From assembly GCA_020248405.1 (NCBI GenBank), contig JADCHQ010000032.1:30444-94443 (forward strand): 64,000 bases of DNA. The letters are read 5' to 3'. The position numbers and the translations under genes were made by a program. Numbering within the stretch: position 1 is the stretch's first letter; each line of letters begins with the position of its first letter. Shown one piece after another: positions 1 to 9,579 of this stretch. The notes beneath the pieces were generated by a model. That model was not told where the DNA came from and did no database searches. It saw only the letters and a list, made by a program, of their open reading frames with translations. This DNA comes from Rhodocyclaceae bacterium (GTDB lineage: Bacteria > Pseudomonadota > Gammaproteobacteria > Burkholderiales > Ga0077523).

Positions 1-1
1 G

Positions 2-337
2 CTGCACCCCGAGGCGAAGCCGCGCAGCGCCTACGTGACGCAAAGCCTGGAAGGCCACGGGGGCCCGGTGGTGGCAGCCACTGACTACATGCGCATCTTC
101 GCCGAGCAGATCCGCCCGTGGGTGCCGCGCCGCTACACCGTGCTGGGCACCGACGGCTTCGGGCGCTCCGACACGCGCGAGAAGCTGCGCCGCTTCTTCG
201 AAGTCAATCGCCACTACGTGGCGGTTGCTGCGCTCAGGTCATTGGCCGACGAGGGCGCCATTCCGGCCGCCACCGTGAGCCAGGCCATCGCCAAGTACGG
301 CATCGATCCCGACCGCCCGGCACCCTGGACGGTCTGA
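2..337 (+). CDS. aceE: Pyruvate dehydrogenase E1 component, C-terminal end (partial)
   Basis: This is the last 111 residues of the homodimeric, thiamine-diphosphate-dependent E1 subunit of pyruvate dehydrogenase, which decarboxylates pyruvate and passes the acetyl group to E2. The frame is open from base 2, so the start lies outside the window. Family-typical stretches are visible: the segment around [13 protein letters not shown], then [21 protein letters not shown], then the closing helix ending in IAKYGIDPD. This is the gammaproteobacterial/betaproteobacterial AceE type, not the alpha/beta two-subunit E1. It lies 28 bases before aceF in the same direction, so the two are surely one operon. 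Confidence 0.95.
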   Translation: MHPEAKPRSAYVTQSLEGHGGPVVAATDYMRIFAEQIRPWVPRRYTVLGTDGFGRSDTREKLRRFFEVNRHYVAVAALRSLADEGAIPAATVSQAIAKYGIDPDRPAPWTV

Positions 338-365
338 CAAGACGCACACACGGAAAGAGCAGCCC

Positions 366-1691
366 ATGGGAGCCATCAGGGAAGTCCTCGTCCCCGACAT
401 CGGAGACTTCAAGGACGTGCCAGTCATCGAAGTGCTGGTGAAGCCGGGCGACGCGGTGAAGGCTGACGACTCGCTCATCACACTGGAAAGCGACAAAGCC
501 ACCATGGAAGTGCCCGCGCCCTTCGCCGGCGTGGTGAAGGAACTGCGGGTTAAGGTTGGCGACCGACTCTCTCAGGGCGCTGCGATCCTCGCGCTGGAAA
601 CCGTAGACGGCGGCGCGGTCGTGCCGGCCTCGCCAGCACCGCCGCCCCCCACACCCGCCGCCCCGGCGGGCGAACCCGCACCCGCCGAAGCGGCCACGGC
701 CCCTGCGCCAGCTGCACGCCCCGTACCGTCGGCACCCGAAGTACCGCGCCTGGATGAGGCCGCCTTTGCCAAGGCGCATGCCAGCCCGGCGGTACGCAGG
801 CTTGCTCGCGAACTCGGGGTGGATCTTGGCAAAGTGCCGGGCAGTGGGCCCAAAAGCCGCATCCTCAAGGAGGACGTGCAGTCCTATGTGAAGGGCGCGC
901 TTTCGGCTGGCGCGACGGTGGCGGCACCGGCAACCCCAGGCGGCGGGCTCGCTCCGGGCCTGCCTGCTTGGCCGGTGGTGGACTTCGCGAAGTTCGGACC
1001 CGTGGAGACGCGGCCACTGACACGCATCCAGAAGATCTCCGGGCCGGCCCTGCACCGCAACTGGGTGATGATCCCCCACGTCACGCAGAACGACGAGGCC
1101 GACATCACCGACCTGGAAGCCTTCCGCAAGCAAATCTCCGAGGAGGCCGTGAAGCAGGGCGTGAAGGTGACGCCGCTCGCGCTCATCCTTAAGGCGGTGG
1201 CCGCCACCCTCAAGGCCTTTCCCGAATTCAACGCGTCCCTCGCACCGGGCGGCGACGCCCTCGTGGTCAAGAACTACTACCACCTGGGGGTGGCGGTGGA
1301 CACGCCTGAGGGCCTGGTGGTACCGGTGATTCGCGACGTGGACCAGAAGGGCGTGATCGCCATTGCCCGGGAGCTGGCCGAGGCAAGCCAGAAAGCCCGC
1401 GACCGCAAGCTCGGGCCCACGGACATGCAGGGCGGCACTTTCTCGGTGTCGAGCCTTGGCGGCATCGGCGGCACGCACTTCACGCCCATCATCAATGCGC
1501 CCGAAGTGGCCATCCTGGGGGTGTCGCGCTCTTCCATGAAGCCGGTGTGGCGGGAGGGCGCCTTCGTGCCCCGGCTGGTGCTGCCCCTGTCCCTGTCCTA
1601 CGATCACCGGGTGATCGACGGCGCCAAGGGCGCTCGCTTCATCAGCCATCTGAACGGTGTGCTGAGCGACATCCGGCGCGTGCTTCTCTGA
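366..1691 (+). CDS. aceF: Dihydrolipoyllysine acetyltransferase (E2 of pyruvate dehydrogenase)
   Basis: This 441-residue E2 carries the acetyl group from E1 to CoA. A single lipoyl domain (about residues 4-78) has the ESDKATM motif with K44 as the lipoylated lysine. An Ala/Pro linker (80-130) follows, then the peripheral-subunit binding domain (about 138-175, [13 protein letters not shown]) and the catalytic domain (about 210-441) with the active-site SYDHRVIDG motif, histidine near 414. One lipoyl domain instead of the three in E. coli accounts for the shorter length. The ATG at 366 follows aceE closely. No E3 (lpd) gene follows in the window; nadD comes next. Confidence 0.97.
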   Translation: MGAIREVLVPDIGDFKDVPVIEVLVKPGDAVKADDSLITLESDKATMEVPAPFAGVVKELRVKVGDRLSQGAAILALETVDGGAVVPASPAPPPPTPAAPAGEPAPAEAATAPAPAARPVPSAPEVPRLDEAAFAKAHASPAVRRLARELGVDLGKVPGSGPKSRILKEDVQSYVKGALSAGATVAAPATPGGGLAPGLPAWPVVDFAKFGPVETRPLTRIQKISGPALHRNWVMIPHVTQNDEADITDLEAFRKQISEEAVKQGVKVTPLALILKAVAATLKAFPEFNASLAPGGDALVVKNYYHLGVAVDTPEGLVVPVIRDVDQKGVIAIARELAEASQKARDRKLGPTDMQGGTFSVSSLGGIGGTHFTPIINAPEVAILGVSRSSMKPVWREGAFVPRLVLPLSLSYDHRVIDGAKGARFISHLNGVLSDIRRVLL

Positions 1692-1710
1692 GCCCTTTTT
1701 CGGCCCGCCG

Positions 1711-2376
1711 GTGAAGCCCATCGGCATCCTTGGTGGCACCTTCGATCCCGTGCATGTGGGTCACCTGCGGCTGGCGCTCGAGGCCTGGGAGGCGCTGGCG
1801 CTCGAGCAGGTGAGGCTGGTGCCCAACGCCACCCCGCCGCACCGGGCGCAGCCGGGGGCTTCAGCCGAACAGCGCCTGGCGATGATCCGGCTGGCCGTGG
1901 CAGGTCACCCGGGGCTGGCGGTGGACGAGCGCGAGTTGCGGCGCCCCGCGCCGAGCTACACCATCGACACGCTGGAGTCGCTGCGCAGCGAGCTTGGCGA
2001 GGAGCGACCCTTGTGCCTGATCCTGGGCGCCGACGCCTTCGTGTTGCTGGAGACATGGCGTCGCTGGCAGGCACTGCTGCGGGTGGCCCATCTCGTGGTG
2101 GCCCACAGGCCAGGCTTCCCATCGCAGACCTGGGTAGCGCGCATGGGCGAACTCCTGGCCCGGGAGCTGAGGGCTCGCGCCACCGACGACCCGGCAGACT
2201 TGAAGCGCATGCCCGCCGGCCGCATCTTGCTCTTCCCGGTGACGCAACTCGACGTGCGCGCGACCGAACTGCGCAGGCTGCTGGCGGCAGGGCGGTCGCC
2301 CCGTTACTTGATCCCCGACTGCGTTCTCGACTACATTGAAAAACACCATCTCTACCGAGCCATGGATGCAAACTGA
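1711..2376 (+). CDS. nadD: Nicotinate-nucleotide adenylyltransferase
   Basis: NadD adenylylates nicotinate mononucleotide to deamido-NAD in the cytoplasmic NAD synthesis pathway. The 221-residue protein opens with the nucleotidyltransferase signature GGTFDPVHVGH (about residues 8-18), and ends with the RATELRRLL form of the second nucleotide-binding motif. The start is a GTG at 1711, 19 bases after aceF. Its last codons overlap the start of rsfS, as in many betaproteobacteria where nadD, rsfS, rlmH, maf and rng sit together. Confidence 0.95.
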   Translation: MKPIGILGGTFDPVHVGHLRLALEAWEALALEQVRLVPNATPPHRAQPGASAEQRLAMIRLAVAGHPGLAVDERELRRPAPSYTIDTLESLRSELGEERPLCLILGADAFVLLETWRRWQALLRVAHLVVAHRPGFPSQTWVARMGELLARELRARATDDPADLKRMPAGRILLFPVTQLDVRATELRRLLAAGRSPRYLIPDCVLDYIEKHHLYRAMDAN

Positions 2377-2764
2377 TCCCGTCGTCACAAGCGAAGCGCT
2401 CGTCGCGGCCGCCGTATCCGCGCTCGATGACATCAAGGCGCGCGATGTCTGCGTCATGGACGTGCGCAAGCTCTCCTCGCTGTTCGACACGGTCATCGTG
2501 GCCAGCGCCGATTCGGCCCGCCAGACCAAGGCGCTCGCCCGCCACGTGCAGGAAAAGGTGCGCGCCCTGGGCGGTCACGTCCTCGGCGTGGAGGGTGAGG
2601 AGTCGGGCGAGTGGGTGCTGGTGGACCTGGGCGACGTGGTGGTGCATGTGCTGCAGCCTGCGGTGCGCGACTACTACAACCTCGAGGAACTCTGGGGCGG
2701 CCGCCGCCCGCTGCCCAGCCGGGCGGCGGCGGGGCGGCATCCCGGCGCAGAAGCGCGCCCCTGA
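2366..2764 (+). CDS. rsfS: Ribosomal silencing factor RsfS
   Basis: RsfS binds ribosomal protein uL14 and blocks joining of the subunits when nutrients are short. The 132-residue protein carries the family core: DIKARDVCVMDVRKLSSLFD, VIVASADSARQTKALARHV, then GEWVLVDLGDVVVHVLQP and RDYYNLEELWG. I place the start at the ATG at 2366, overlapping the nadD stop by 11 bases; an in-frame TTG at 2336 would add ten residues unlike the family. About 18 residues after the conserved LEELWG form a basic, Ala-rich tail. Confidence 0.93.
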   Translation: MQTDPVVTSEALVAAAVSALDDIKARDVCVMDVRKLSSLFDTVIVASADSARQTKALARHVQEKVRALGGHVLGVEGEESGEWVLVDLGDVVVHVLQPAVRDYYNLEELWGGRRPLPSRAAAGRHPGAEARP

Positions 2765-2831
2765 TGAACCGGGCACCCGTCTGTGGCGGGTGCGGCCGAG
2801 GGCCTGCAAGAGACGCTCATGGGGGCGCCGT

Positions 2832-3311
2832 GTGCGCCTGCTGATCATCACCCTGTCCCACCGGCAACCTGCCTGGGTGGCTGCTGGCTTCGACGAATAC
2901 GCGCGCCGCATGCCCCGGCAGGCGCGCCTTGAACTGGTGGAGCTGCGCCCAGAGCCTCGGCCCGACGGCGCCAGCCCTGCGGTTGTGGCGAAACTGCAGG
3001 AGCGTGAGGCCGAACGCCTCGCGGCAGCCGTTCCGCGCGGTGCCTTGAAGGTTGCGCTGGACGAGCGCGGCGTCGCCTTGAGCACGCTGCAATTCGCCGC
3101 CCGCCTGGGAGACTGGCTCGCCGAAGGCCGCGACGCGGCCTTCCTCGTGGGCAGCGCCGATGGTCTGGCTGCCTCGGTGCGACAGAACGCGGACGTGGTG
3201 CTGGCGCTATCGTCCCTCACCCTGCCCCACGGCCTGGTGCGCGTGCTGCTCGCAGAGCAGCTCTACCGCGCTTGCTGCGTGCTGCACAATCATCCCTACC
3301 ACCGCGACTGA
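2832..3311 (+). CDS. rlmH: 23S rRNA pseudouridine-1915 N3-methyltransferase
   Basis: RlmH is a SPOUT methyltransferase that methylates pseudouridine 1915 in helix 69 of 23S rRNA on assembled ribosomes. A GTG at 2832 gives 159 residues, close to the usual 155, starting with the expected beta strand RLLIITLSHRQPAW. The SAM-binding knot is visible as FLVGSADGL and LALSSLTLPHGLVRVLLAEQLYRA, ending in the diagnostic HPYHRD. The first Gly of the usual IGG triplet is Val-Gly-Ser here. The frame stays open far upstream, but that stretch is a shadow of rsfS. Confidence 0.94.
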   Translation: MRLLIITLSHRQPAWVAAGFDEYARRMPRQARLELVELRPEPRPDGASPAVVAKLQEREAERLAAAVPRGALKVALDERGVALSTLQFAARLGDWLAEGRDAAFLVGSADGLAASVRQNADVVLALSSLTLPHGLVRVLLAEQLYRACCVLHNHPYHRD

Positions 3312-3321
3312 CCAACCTCCA

Positions 3322-3942
3322 GTGAGCGATTCCGCGCTACCGATCTACCTGGCTTCCCGCAGCGCCCGCCGACGCGAGATCTTGCGGCAATTGGGCGTGC
3401 CCTTCGTGTTGCTGCCCTTGCGGGAAGCCGCCGGGCGCCCTGTGGACGTGGACGAAACATCCCTGCCTGGCGAAGCTCCGACGGCCTATGTTCAGCGGGT
3501 GGCGCGGCTAAAGGCCGAAGCCGCCTGGGGGTTGCTGGAGCAGCGCCGGCTGCCCGTCAGACCCGTGCTGGGCGCCGACACCACCGTGGCCGCCGGCGGG
3601 GAGATCCTCGGCAAGCCCGCCAACCGTGCCGATGCCATGCGCATGCTGCGGCTGCTGTCCGGCGGCGTTCATGCGGTGCACACGGCGGTGGCCCTGCGGT
3701 TACATGACCGCCTGGAGCTGCGTCTGTCCAGCACGAATGTGGAGTTCAAGCCGCTCGACGAACAGACCATCGCCGCTTATGTGGATTGCGGCGAACCCAT
3801 GGACAAGGCGGGCGCCTACGCGGTCCAAGGCAAGGCGGCCATGTTCGTGAAGCACCTGCAAGGCAGCTACACCGGCGTGGTGGGCCTGCCCGCCTGGGAA
3901 ACCGCCGAGTTGCTGGGCGCCTTCGGTTACCGCCTGCCATGA
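3322..3942 (+). CDS. maf: Maf-family nucleoside triphosphate pyrophosphatase (YhdE type)
   Basis: Maf proteins hydrolyse dTTP, UTP or modified nucleotides to the monophosphates and prevent their incorporation into nucleic acid. The 206-residue product starts at a GTG at 3322, ten bases after rlmH, and reads IYLASRSARRREILRQLG, the substrate-binding SxSxRR loop. GADTTV carries catalytic aspartate, and GEPMDKAGAYAVQG is the second signature. The immediate overlap with rng repeats the E. coli yhdE-rng order and favours the dTTP/UTP-specific YhdE branch over YceF, although the sequence alone does not settle specificity. Confidence 0.92.
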   Translation: MSDSALPIYLASRSARRREILRQLGVPFVLLPLREAAGRPVDVDETSLPGEAPTAYVQRVARLKAEAAWGLLEQRRLPVRPVLGADTTVAAGGEILGKPANRADAMRMLRLLSGGVHAVHTAVALRLHDRLELRLSSTNVEFKPLDEQTIAAYVDCGEPMDKAGAYAVQGKAAMFVKHLQGSYTGVVGLPAWETAELLGAFGYRLP

Positions 3943-5390
3943 GCGAGGAGATTCTGGTCAACGTCACGCCGCAGGAGACGCGCGTGGCCCTGATGCAGCA
4001 AGGCGTCGCCCAGGAGCTGCACGTGGAGCGCGCCGCCTCCCGCGGGCTGGTGGGTAACCTGTTCCTTGGCGTCGTGAGCCGCGTGCTGCCGGGGATGCAA
4101 TCGGCCTTCATCGATGTGGGCCTGGACCGCACTGCCTTCCTGCACGTGGGAGACATCTGGACCCAGCGCGGCGGCGAGCAGCCCCGCCCCATCGAGAAGA
4201 TCCTCCACGACGGTGACTCGCTGCTGGTGCAGGTGGTGAAGGATCCCATCGGCACCAAGGGTGCAAGGCTGTCCACGCAGGTGAGCATCGCCGGGCGCTT
4301 CCTGGTGTACTTGCCGCAGGAGTCGCACATCGGTGTGTCACAACGTATCGAGGACGAAGCCGAACGCACGCTGTTGCGCGAGCGGCTGGCGGCGCTGCTG
4401 CCGGCCGACCATCAGGGCGGCTACATCGTGCGCACCATGGCCGAAACGGCCACCGACGCCGAACTGGCCGCCGATCTGGATTACCTGCGGCGCGTCTGGG
4501 GCGGCATTCAGGAACGCGTCCGCGCCAGCAGCGCCCCGGCGCTGCTCTACCAGGATCTCGACCTCAGCCTGCGGGTGCTGCGCGACTTCGTTTCGGCCTC
4601 CACCGAGCGGGTGCTGGTGGATTCGCGCGAGACCTTCCAGCGCCTGCGCCAGTTCGCCGGCGAGTTCAACCTGCCCTTCGCCGACACCGTGCAGCATTAC
4701 CCTGGAGAGAGGCCGTTGTTCGAACTCAATGGCGTGGAGGGAGAGATCGAGCGCGCCCTGGGGCGGCGCGTGGCGCTCAAATCGGGCGGCTATCTCATCA
4801 TCGACCAGACCGAGGCGCTGACCACGGTGGACGTGAACACCGGCGGCTTCGTGGGCGGGCGCAGCTTCGACGACACCATCTTCAAGACCAATCTGGAGGC
4901 CGCCCAGGCCATCGCCCGCCAGCTCAGGCTGCGCAACCTGGGCGGCATCATCATCCTCGATTTCATCGACATGGACAGCGAGGCCCACCGCCACGCGGTG
5001 CTTGCCGAATTGCGCAAGGCCCTGGCGCCTGATCGCACGCGAATGACGGTGAACGGCTTCACCTCCCTGGGGCTGGTGGAGATGACGCGCAAGCGCACCC
5101 GCGAGAGCCTTGCCCACGTGCTGTGCGAACCCTGCCCCACCTGCGGCGGGCGCGGCGAGCTCAAGACCGCGCGCACGGTGTGCTACGACATCCTGCGCGA
5201 ATTAGTGCGCGAGTCGCGGCAGTTCGACGCCGCGGAGTTCCGCGTGCTGGCCTCGCAGAAGGTAATCGACACCTTCCTGGACGAAGAGGCCCAGAGCCTC
5301 GCCATGACCGAGGAGTTCATCGGCAAGCCGGTGCGCCTGCAGGTGGAATCGCTCTACAACCAGGAGCAGTACGACATCGTTCTGGTGTAG
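3939..5390 (+). CDS. rng: Ribonuclease G
   Basis: RNase G is an endoribonuclease that matures the 5' end of 16S rRNA and degrades some mRNAs. The 483-residue protein matches the family length of about 489, so it is RNase G and not the longer RNase E. An S1 domain (about residues 38-120) is followed by the catalytic DNase I-like fold with DVNTGGFVGG and GGIIILDFIDM. The zinc-link motif CEPCPTCGGRG lies near residue 395. The ATG overlaps the maf stop as ATGA, so the two are translationally coupled. Confidence 0.96.
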   Translation: MSEEILVNVTPQETRVALMQQGVAQELHVERAASRGLVGNLFLGVVSRVLPGMQSAFIDVGLDRTAFLHVGDIWTQRGGEQPRPIEKILHDGDSLLVQVVKDPIGTKGARLSTQVSIAGRFLVYLPQESHIGVSQRIEDEAERTLLRERLAALLPADHQGGYIVRTMAETATDAELAADLDYLRRVWGGIQERVRASSAPALLYQDLDLSLRVLRDFVSASTERVLVDSRETFQRLRQFAGEFNLPFADTVQHYPGERPLFELNGVEGEIERALGRRVALKSGGYLIIDQTEALTTVDVNTGGFVGGRSFDDTIFKTNLEAAQAIARQLRLRNLGGIIILDFIDMDSEAHRHAVLAELRKALAPDRTRMTVNGFTSLGLVEMTRKRTRESLAHVLCEPCPTCGGRGELKTARTVCYDILRELVRESRQFDAAEFRVLASQKVIDTFLDEEAQSLAMTEEFIGKPVRLQVESLYNQEQYDIVLV

Positions 5391-5402
5391 CGCGGCTGCG
5401 GG

Positions 5403-6395
5403 CTATCCCATGGCGGCGCCGCGGGCCTTTCCGCCGCGGCCTTTCGCGGCACGGCCCTTGCCGAGTGCCGCGGGCGCGGCCCGGGCCTGCGCCAGCAGCA
5501 CCATCACCGCCACCGAGGCAAGCCGGTTGCTGGCGCTGTCGGCGCGGCTGGTGAGCACGATGGGCACGCGCGTGCCCAGCACGATGCCGGCGCTATCGGC
5601 AGCGGCGAAATATTGCAGCTGCTTCGCCAGCATGTTGCCCGACTCCAGGTCGGGTACCACCAGGATGTCGGCGCGCCCCGCCACGGGCGAGTCGATGTGC
5701 TTGACGCGCGCCGCCTCGAGGCTGATGGCGTTGTCGAAGGCCAGCGGGCCGTCCAGCAGCCCGCCGGTGATCTGGCCGCGGTCGGCCATCTTGCACAGGG
5801 CCGCCGCGTCCAGGGTGGACTGCAGCCGCGGATTCACCGTCTCCATGGCCGAGACAATGGCCACCCGCGGCCGGGCGATGCCAAGCACGTGGGCCAGCTC
5901 GATGGCGTTCTGCACGATGTCGGCCTTGTCCTCCAGGGTGGGCTGGATGTTCACGGCGGCATCGGTGAGCAGCAGCAGCCGCGGGTAGGCGGGCACGTCC
6001 AGCACGAACACATGGCTGGTGCGCCGCGCCGTGCGCAGCCCGGTGCCGGAGGCCACCACGGCGCCCATGAGCTCGCCGGTGTGCAGACTGCCCTTCATGA
6101 GCGCGCTCACTTCTCCCGCGCGGGCCAGGGCCACCGCACGCGCGGCAGCGGCATGGCTGTGCTCGGTGGGTTCGATACGTACCTCGGCAAGGTCGGCGCC
6201 CGCAGCACGGGCTACGGCGCGGATCTTGGCCTCGGGGCCCACCAGCACGGGCACGATCAGGCCGCGCGCCGCCGCCGCCAGGGCGCCCAGCAGCGAATCG
6301 TGATCGCAGGGATGCACCACCGCCGTTACCACCGCGGGCGCGCGCTGCGCCGTGCGCAGCAGTTTGGCGAAGGTGCCGTGGGCCTTTTCTGCCAT
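5403..6395 (-). CDS. Phosphate acetyl/butyryltransferase
   Basis: This enzyme exchanges CoA for phosphate on an acyl group and pairs with the kinase upstream to interconvert acetyl-CoA and acetate with ATP formation. It has 330 residues of the short Pta/Ptb family: HDSLLGALAAAARGLIVPVLVG near the start, ALMKGSLHTGELMGAVV, FVLDVPAYPRLLLLTDAAVNI, and ADILVVPDLESGNMLAKQL. It has no DRTGG regulatory domain as in long E. coli Pta. The last 20 residues are a low-complexity Ala/Gly/Lys/Arg tail. It starts two bases after the ackA stop. Acetyl rather than butyryl use is inferred from the neighbour. Confidence 0.88.
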   Translation of the reverse strand: MAEKAHGTFAKLLRTAQRAPAVVTAVVHPCDHDSLLGALAAAARGLIVPVLVGPEAKIRAVARAAGADLAEVRIEPTEHSHAAAARAVALARAGEVSALMKGSLHTGELMGAVVASGTGLRTARRTSHVFVLDVPAYPRLLLLTDAAVNIQPTLEDKADIVQNAIELAHVLGIARPRVAIVSAMETVNPRLQSTLDAAALCKMADRGQITGGLLDGPLAFDNAISLEAARVKHIDSPVAGRADILVVPDLESGNMLAKQLQYFAAADSAGIVLGTRVPIVLTSRADSASNRLASVAVMVLLAQARAAPAALGKGRAAKGRGGKARGAAMG

Positions 6396-6397
6396 GT

Positions 6398-7642
6398 TCA
6401 GGGGTGGGGCGGAGCTTGCGAGCCGGAGAGTAACTCACGCACGTGGCGCGCGATCATGGCTTCTTCATCCGTGGGCAACACCCAGGCCGACACGGACGAG
6501 GAGGGACTGCTGATGCGCGCCCCGCCCGCGGCGTTGGCCGCCGGGTCGACCTCCACACCCAGCCAGGCCGCCGCTTCGCAGACCCGGGCGCGAATCGCGG
6601 CCGCGTTCTCGCCGATGCCGGCGGTGAAAACCAGGGCATCCAGGCCGCCCAGGGCAGCGGCGAGCGAGCCCAGTTCCCGGCCGATGCGATAGACGAACAG
6701 GTCGATGGCCAGCGCCGCCGCTGGCGCCGGGCTCGACAGCAGCGTGGCCATGTCGGCAGACAGGCCCGACACCCCCAGCAGGCCGCTGCGCCGGTACAGC
6801 AGGTCTTCCAGGGCGCGCGCGTCCATGCCGCGTTCGTCCATGAGCCACAGCAGCACGCCGGGATCGAGCGCGCCGCTGCGGGTGCCCATGGGCAGACCCT
6901 CCAGCGCCGTGAAACCCATGGTGGTGGCGACACTGTGCCCGCCGCGCAAGGCGCACATGCTGGCGCCGTTGCCCAGGTGCAGTACCACCGTGCGACCGTC
7001 AGCGGCGCGCCCATCCAGCGCGGGCAGCGCGCCGGCGATGTACTCGTAGGACAGGCCGTGGAAACCATAGCGCTGCACGCCGGCCTCGTGCAGCTCCGCG
7101 GGCAGCGCATAGCGCTGCTCCACGGGAGGGTTGCTGGCGTGGAAGGCGGTGTCGAAGCAGGCCACCTGGGGCAGCGCGGGTCTTCTGGCCAGCAGGCGAC
7201 GGATGGGCGCGAGGTTGTGGGGCTGATGCAAGGGGGCGAGGTGCTCGAAGCGCTCGAGTTGCTCCAGGATGGCGGCGTCCACCCGCACCGGTGCCGCGAA
7301 CGTCCGGCCCCCGTGCACCACGCGATGCCCCACGGCGGCCAGAGGGATGTCCGGCAACTGCTCGTCCACCAGCGCCAGGACTGCCTGCATGTCGGATACG
7401 GAGTCGGGCGGCGGCGGATCTGGCCAACGGCGTTCCGTCACACGCCCCATTGCATCGCGCACCACCAGGCGCGGCATGTCGCCCAGACGGTCGAGGCGGC
7501 CCCGCAGCAGCCACCCGCCATCGGCCCCATGAACGCCGAACTTGAGGGAAGAGGAACCAGCGTTCAGCACCAGGATTGCGCCGGCCGGGCGCACATCCTG
7601 GTCTATGGGCAGCGCACCGCCCGTCGCACCCGGCTCCGCCAT
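6398..7642 (-). CDS. ackA: Acetate kinase
   Basis: Acetate kinase transfers phosphate between acetyl phosphate and ADP. The 414-residue protein shows the ASKHA-fold phosphate-1 motif LVLNAGSSSLKFGV near residue 26, VGHRVVHGG, FDTAFH with the catalytic Asp, the nucleotide site VLHLGNGASMCALR, MGFTALEGLPMGTRSGALDPG, and FTAGIGENAAAIR near the C-terminus. It is the first gene of a two-gene operon with the acyltransferase. The first 17 residues before the core are a short polar extension. The ATG lies 11 bases from the end of the dynamin-like gene, so all three could share a transcript. Confidence 0.95.
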   Translation of the reverse strand: MAEPGATGGALPIDQDVRPAGAILVLNAGSSSLKFGVHGADGGWLLRGRLDRLGDMPRLVVRDAMGRVTERRWPDPPPPDSVSDMQAVLALVDEQLPDIPLAAVGHRVVHGGRTFAAPVRVDAAILEQLERFEHLAPLHQPHNLAPIRRLLARRPALPQVACFDTAFHASNPPVEQRYALPAELHEAGVQRYGFHGLSYEYIAGALPALDGRAADGRTVVLHLGNGASMCALRGGHSVATTMGFTALEGLPMGTRSGALDPGVLLWLMDERGMDARALEDLLYRRSGLLGVSGLSADMATLLSSPAPAAALAIDLFVYRIGRELGSLAAALGGLDALVFTAGIGENAAAIRARVCEAAAWLGVEVDPAANAAGGARISSPSSSVSAWVLPTDEEAMIARHVRELLSGSQAPPHP

Positions 7643-7653
7643 GGCCCGGGAAT

Positions 7654-9579
7654 TCAGGACGGCTCGGCCGCGGTGCCGGCGACTTTCGACTTGATCACGA
7701 GGAGCTCGTCCAGTTGCCTTGCGAGGGTCTCGCGTTGCCCTTCGAGCGACTTGGCACGCTCCTGCAAGGCACCCACGTCATCGCTGATCTTCCGGATTCC
7801 CTCCACGCGCCGCTCGAGCAACTTGTGGTGCTCCCGCAACTGGTTGGACAGCGGCACCAGAGAGCTGCCGAGCCAGGCCTCGAAGTCTGTCCGCACCCGC
7901 AGAAAGGCCCAACGGGCCTCGCTGGCGAGCTGATCGTAGAACTTGCGCACCACCAGGAACTTGGGGTTCATGATGTTCACCGGGTCGGCGCAAAAGTTCT
8001 GCGTGGCCGTCTTGAGTTGCGCCACTCGCAGGAAGTGTTTCTCAAGGTTCAGCGCGGGCGGAGAGAGTTTGGGAAACCGGTGCTTCTCGTGGAACAGCTG
8101 GTAGACGCCCTGCACGAATTCGCTGGTCTGACTGGAAAACCCGATCAGGCGATTCGACCTTTGTTCGAACTGATCGAACAACGCGCGCATGCTTCGCATC
8201 AGTCCGTTGGTGGTCCAACTTGCCTCGATGATCTTGCGGCTGTCGCTCATGAGGGTTTCCAGCTCCGAGTCGTCGAGCGAGGCGAGCAGTTCGTGGCCCT
8301 GTCGCAGGACAGTGCCATAGTTGGCCCGGAAGGAGTCCAGGTTGCGCTGGTAGGCTACCTTGTCCTGTTCCAGGCGCGCCAGCATCAGCTTCGCAAGCTC
8401 GCGGTTTTTCCCTGAAAGCTGGGACAGCTCGCGCAACTCGTCCACGATGGCGCCGTGCGCCGAGCGCACGCCCTCGAAGGAGGCATCCAGGATGGCGCCG
8501 ATGTCCCGCTGCACGGAGGCGCGCAGGATGGCCTGCTTGGCCGGCACGATTTCCTCCGCGAGGACACGCTCGAGTTCGGCGATGCGGCTCTTCTGCAGCA
8601 GCGCCGGGTCCTTCCTGACGCGCGCCACCAGCGCCTTCTGGGCGGAGAGGGCAATGACGTGGCCCCGTGGCAGCTCGAGGATGTCGGCGGTTTCGTCGAT
8701 CTGACGCTGGAGGTTCACCTCGATCTGGGCGTCGGACTTCAGCTCGTCCCACATGAGGTCGATCTTGTTGAGGACGGCGATGGACCGGGCCACCCTGCCC
8801 CGAACAAACTGGTTCCACACGTCGAGATCGGACTTGGTGACGCCGGTATCCACCGCCAGCAGGAACAGCACCGCGTGGGCATTGGGGATCATGCTCACCG
8901 TGAGCTCGGGCTCGGTGCCCAGGGCGTTGAGCCCTGGCGTATCGAGGATCACCAGCCCGCTCTTCAGCAACGGGTGCGGGAAGTTGATCAAGGCATGGCG
9001 CCAGGCGGGGATCTCCACGCGCGACAGGCGCGCGCTTGCCACCGTGCTGGTGAAGGCCCCCCCTTCCGGTAGCAGCCCGAGGGCATCGGCCTCTTCCAGG
9101 GAGACGCTCTTGCATTCGGTCAGCGCGGACAACGCTTTCTGCAGCTCCTCGGGGTTGTCCATCTGCAGCTTGATCTTCACCCATTCGATGGGGCGGTACT
9201 TGAGCGCGCTGATGGTCTCGTCCGACCGGCGGGTCTCGATGGGCAGAAGGCGGATGTAGGGCTCCTCGGCGCCATCATGGAATATCTCCGCGGGACACAT
9301 GGTGGTGCGACCGACGTCTGAGGGCAGCAGGCGCCGCTGGTAGTCGGAAAAGAAGATGGCGTTGATGAGCTCGGTCTTGCCGCGCGAGAACTCGGCGAGG
9401 AACGCCAGCACCATGCGGTCGCTGCGCAGGCTCTCGGCCAGTTCGTAGAGACGTAGGGAGCGCTGGATATCCACGTGGCCATGCGCGTCCAGCCACGCGT
9501 GGAAATCCTCGATGCCCGAACGAAGCTGTTCGCGCCACTGCGAGTAGCGCGCCACCAGGTGTTCGAGGGGGCTGGTCAC
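7654..9579 (-). CDS. Bacterial dynamin-like GTPase
   Basis: This is a 641-residue large GTPase of the dynamin superfamily, expected to act at membranes. The G domain starts near residue 55: P-loop AEFSRGKTELINAIF (Ala replaces the first Gly of the usual GEFSRGKS), switch RTTMCPAEI, G3 DTPGLNALG near 217, and G4 LNKIDLMWDEL near 270. The rest is helical with coiled-coil character, including a final stretch (about 590-630) with repeated leucines and charged residues. No strong transmembrane pair is visible. The start is a GTG at 9579 with GAGG upstream. The substrate membrane and role are unknown. Confidence 0.85.
   Translation of the reverse strand: MTSPLEHLVARYSQWREQLRSGIEDFHAWLDAHGHVDIQRSLRLYELAESLRSDRMVLAFLAEFSRGKTELINAIFFSDYQRRLLPSDVGRTTMCPAEIFHDGAEEPYIRLLPIETRRSDETISALKYRPIEWVKIKLQMDNPEELQKALSALTECKSVSLEEADALGLLPEGGAFTSTVASARLSRVEIPAWRHALINFPHPLLKSGLVILDTPGLNALGTEPELTVSMIPNAHAVLFLLAVDTGVTKSDLDVWNQFVRGRVARSIAVLNKIDLMWDELKSDAQIEVNLQRQIDETADILELPRGHVIALSAQKALVARVRKDPALLQKSRIAELERVLAEEIVPAKQAILRASVQRDIGAILDASFEGVRSAHGAIVDELRELSQLSGKNRELAKLMLARLEQDKVAYQRNLDSFRANYGTVLRQGHELLASLDDSELETLMSDSRKIIEASWTTNGLMRSMRALFDQFEQRSNRLIGFSSQTSEFVQGVYQLFHEKHRFPKLSPPALNLEKHFLRVAQLKTATQNFCADPVNIMNPKFLVVRKFYDQLASEARWAFLRVRTDFEAWLGSSLVPLSNQLREHHKLLERRVEGIRKISDDVGALQERAKSLEGQRETLARQLDELLVIKSKVAGTAAEPS

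Noticed and set aside
234..1739. A 501-codon minus-strand frame across aceF
   Set aside because: It is the mirror of a fully conserved aceF; the translation is a low-complexity His/Arg/Gly mix with no domain.
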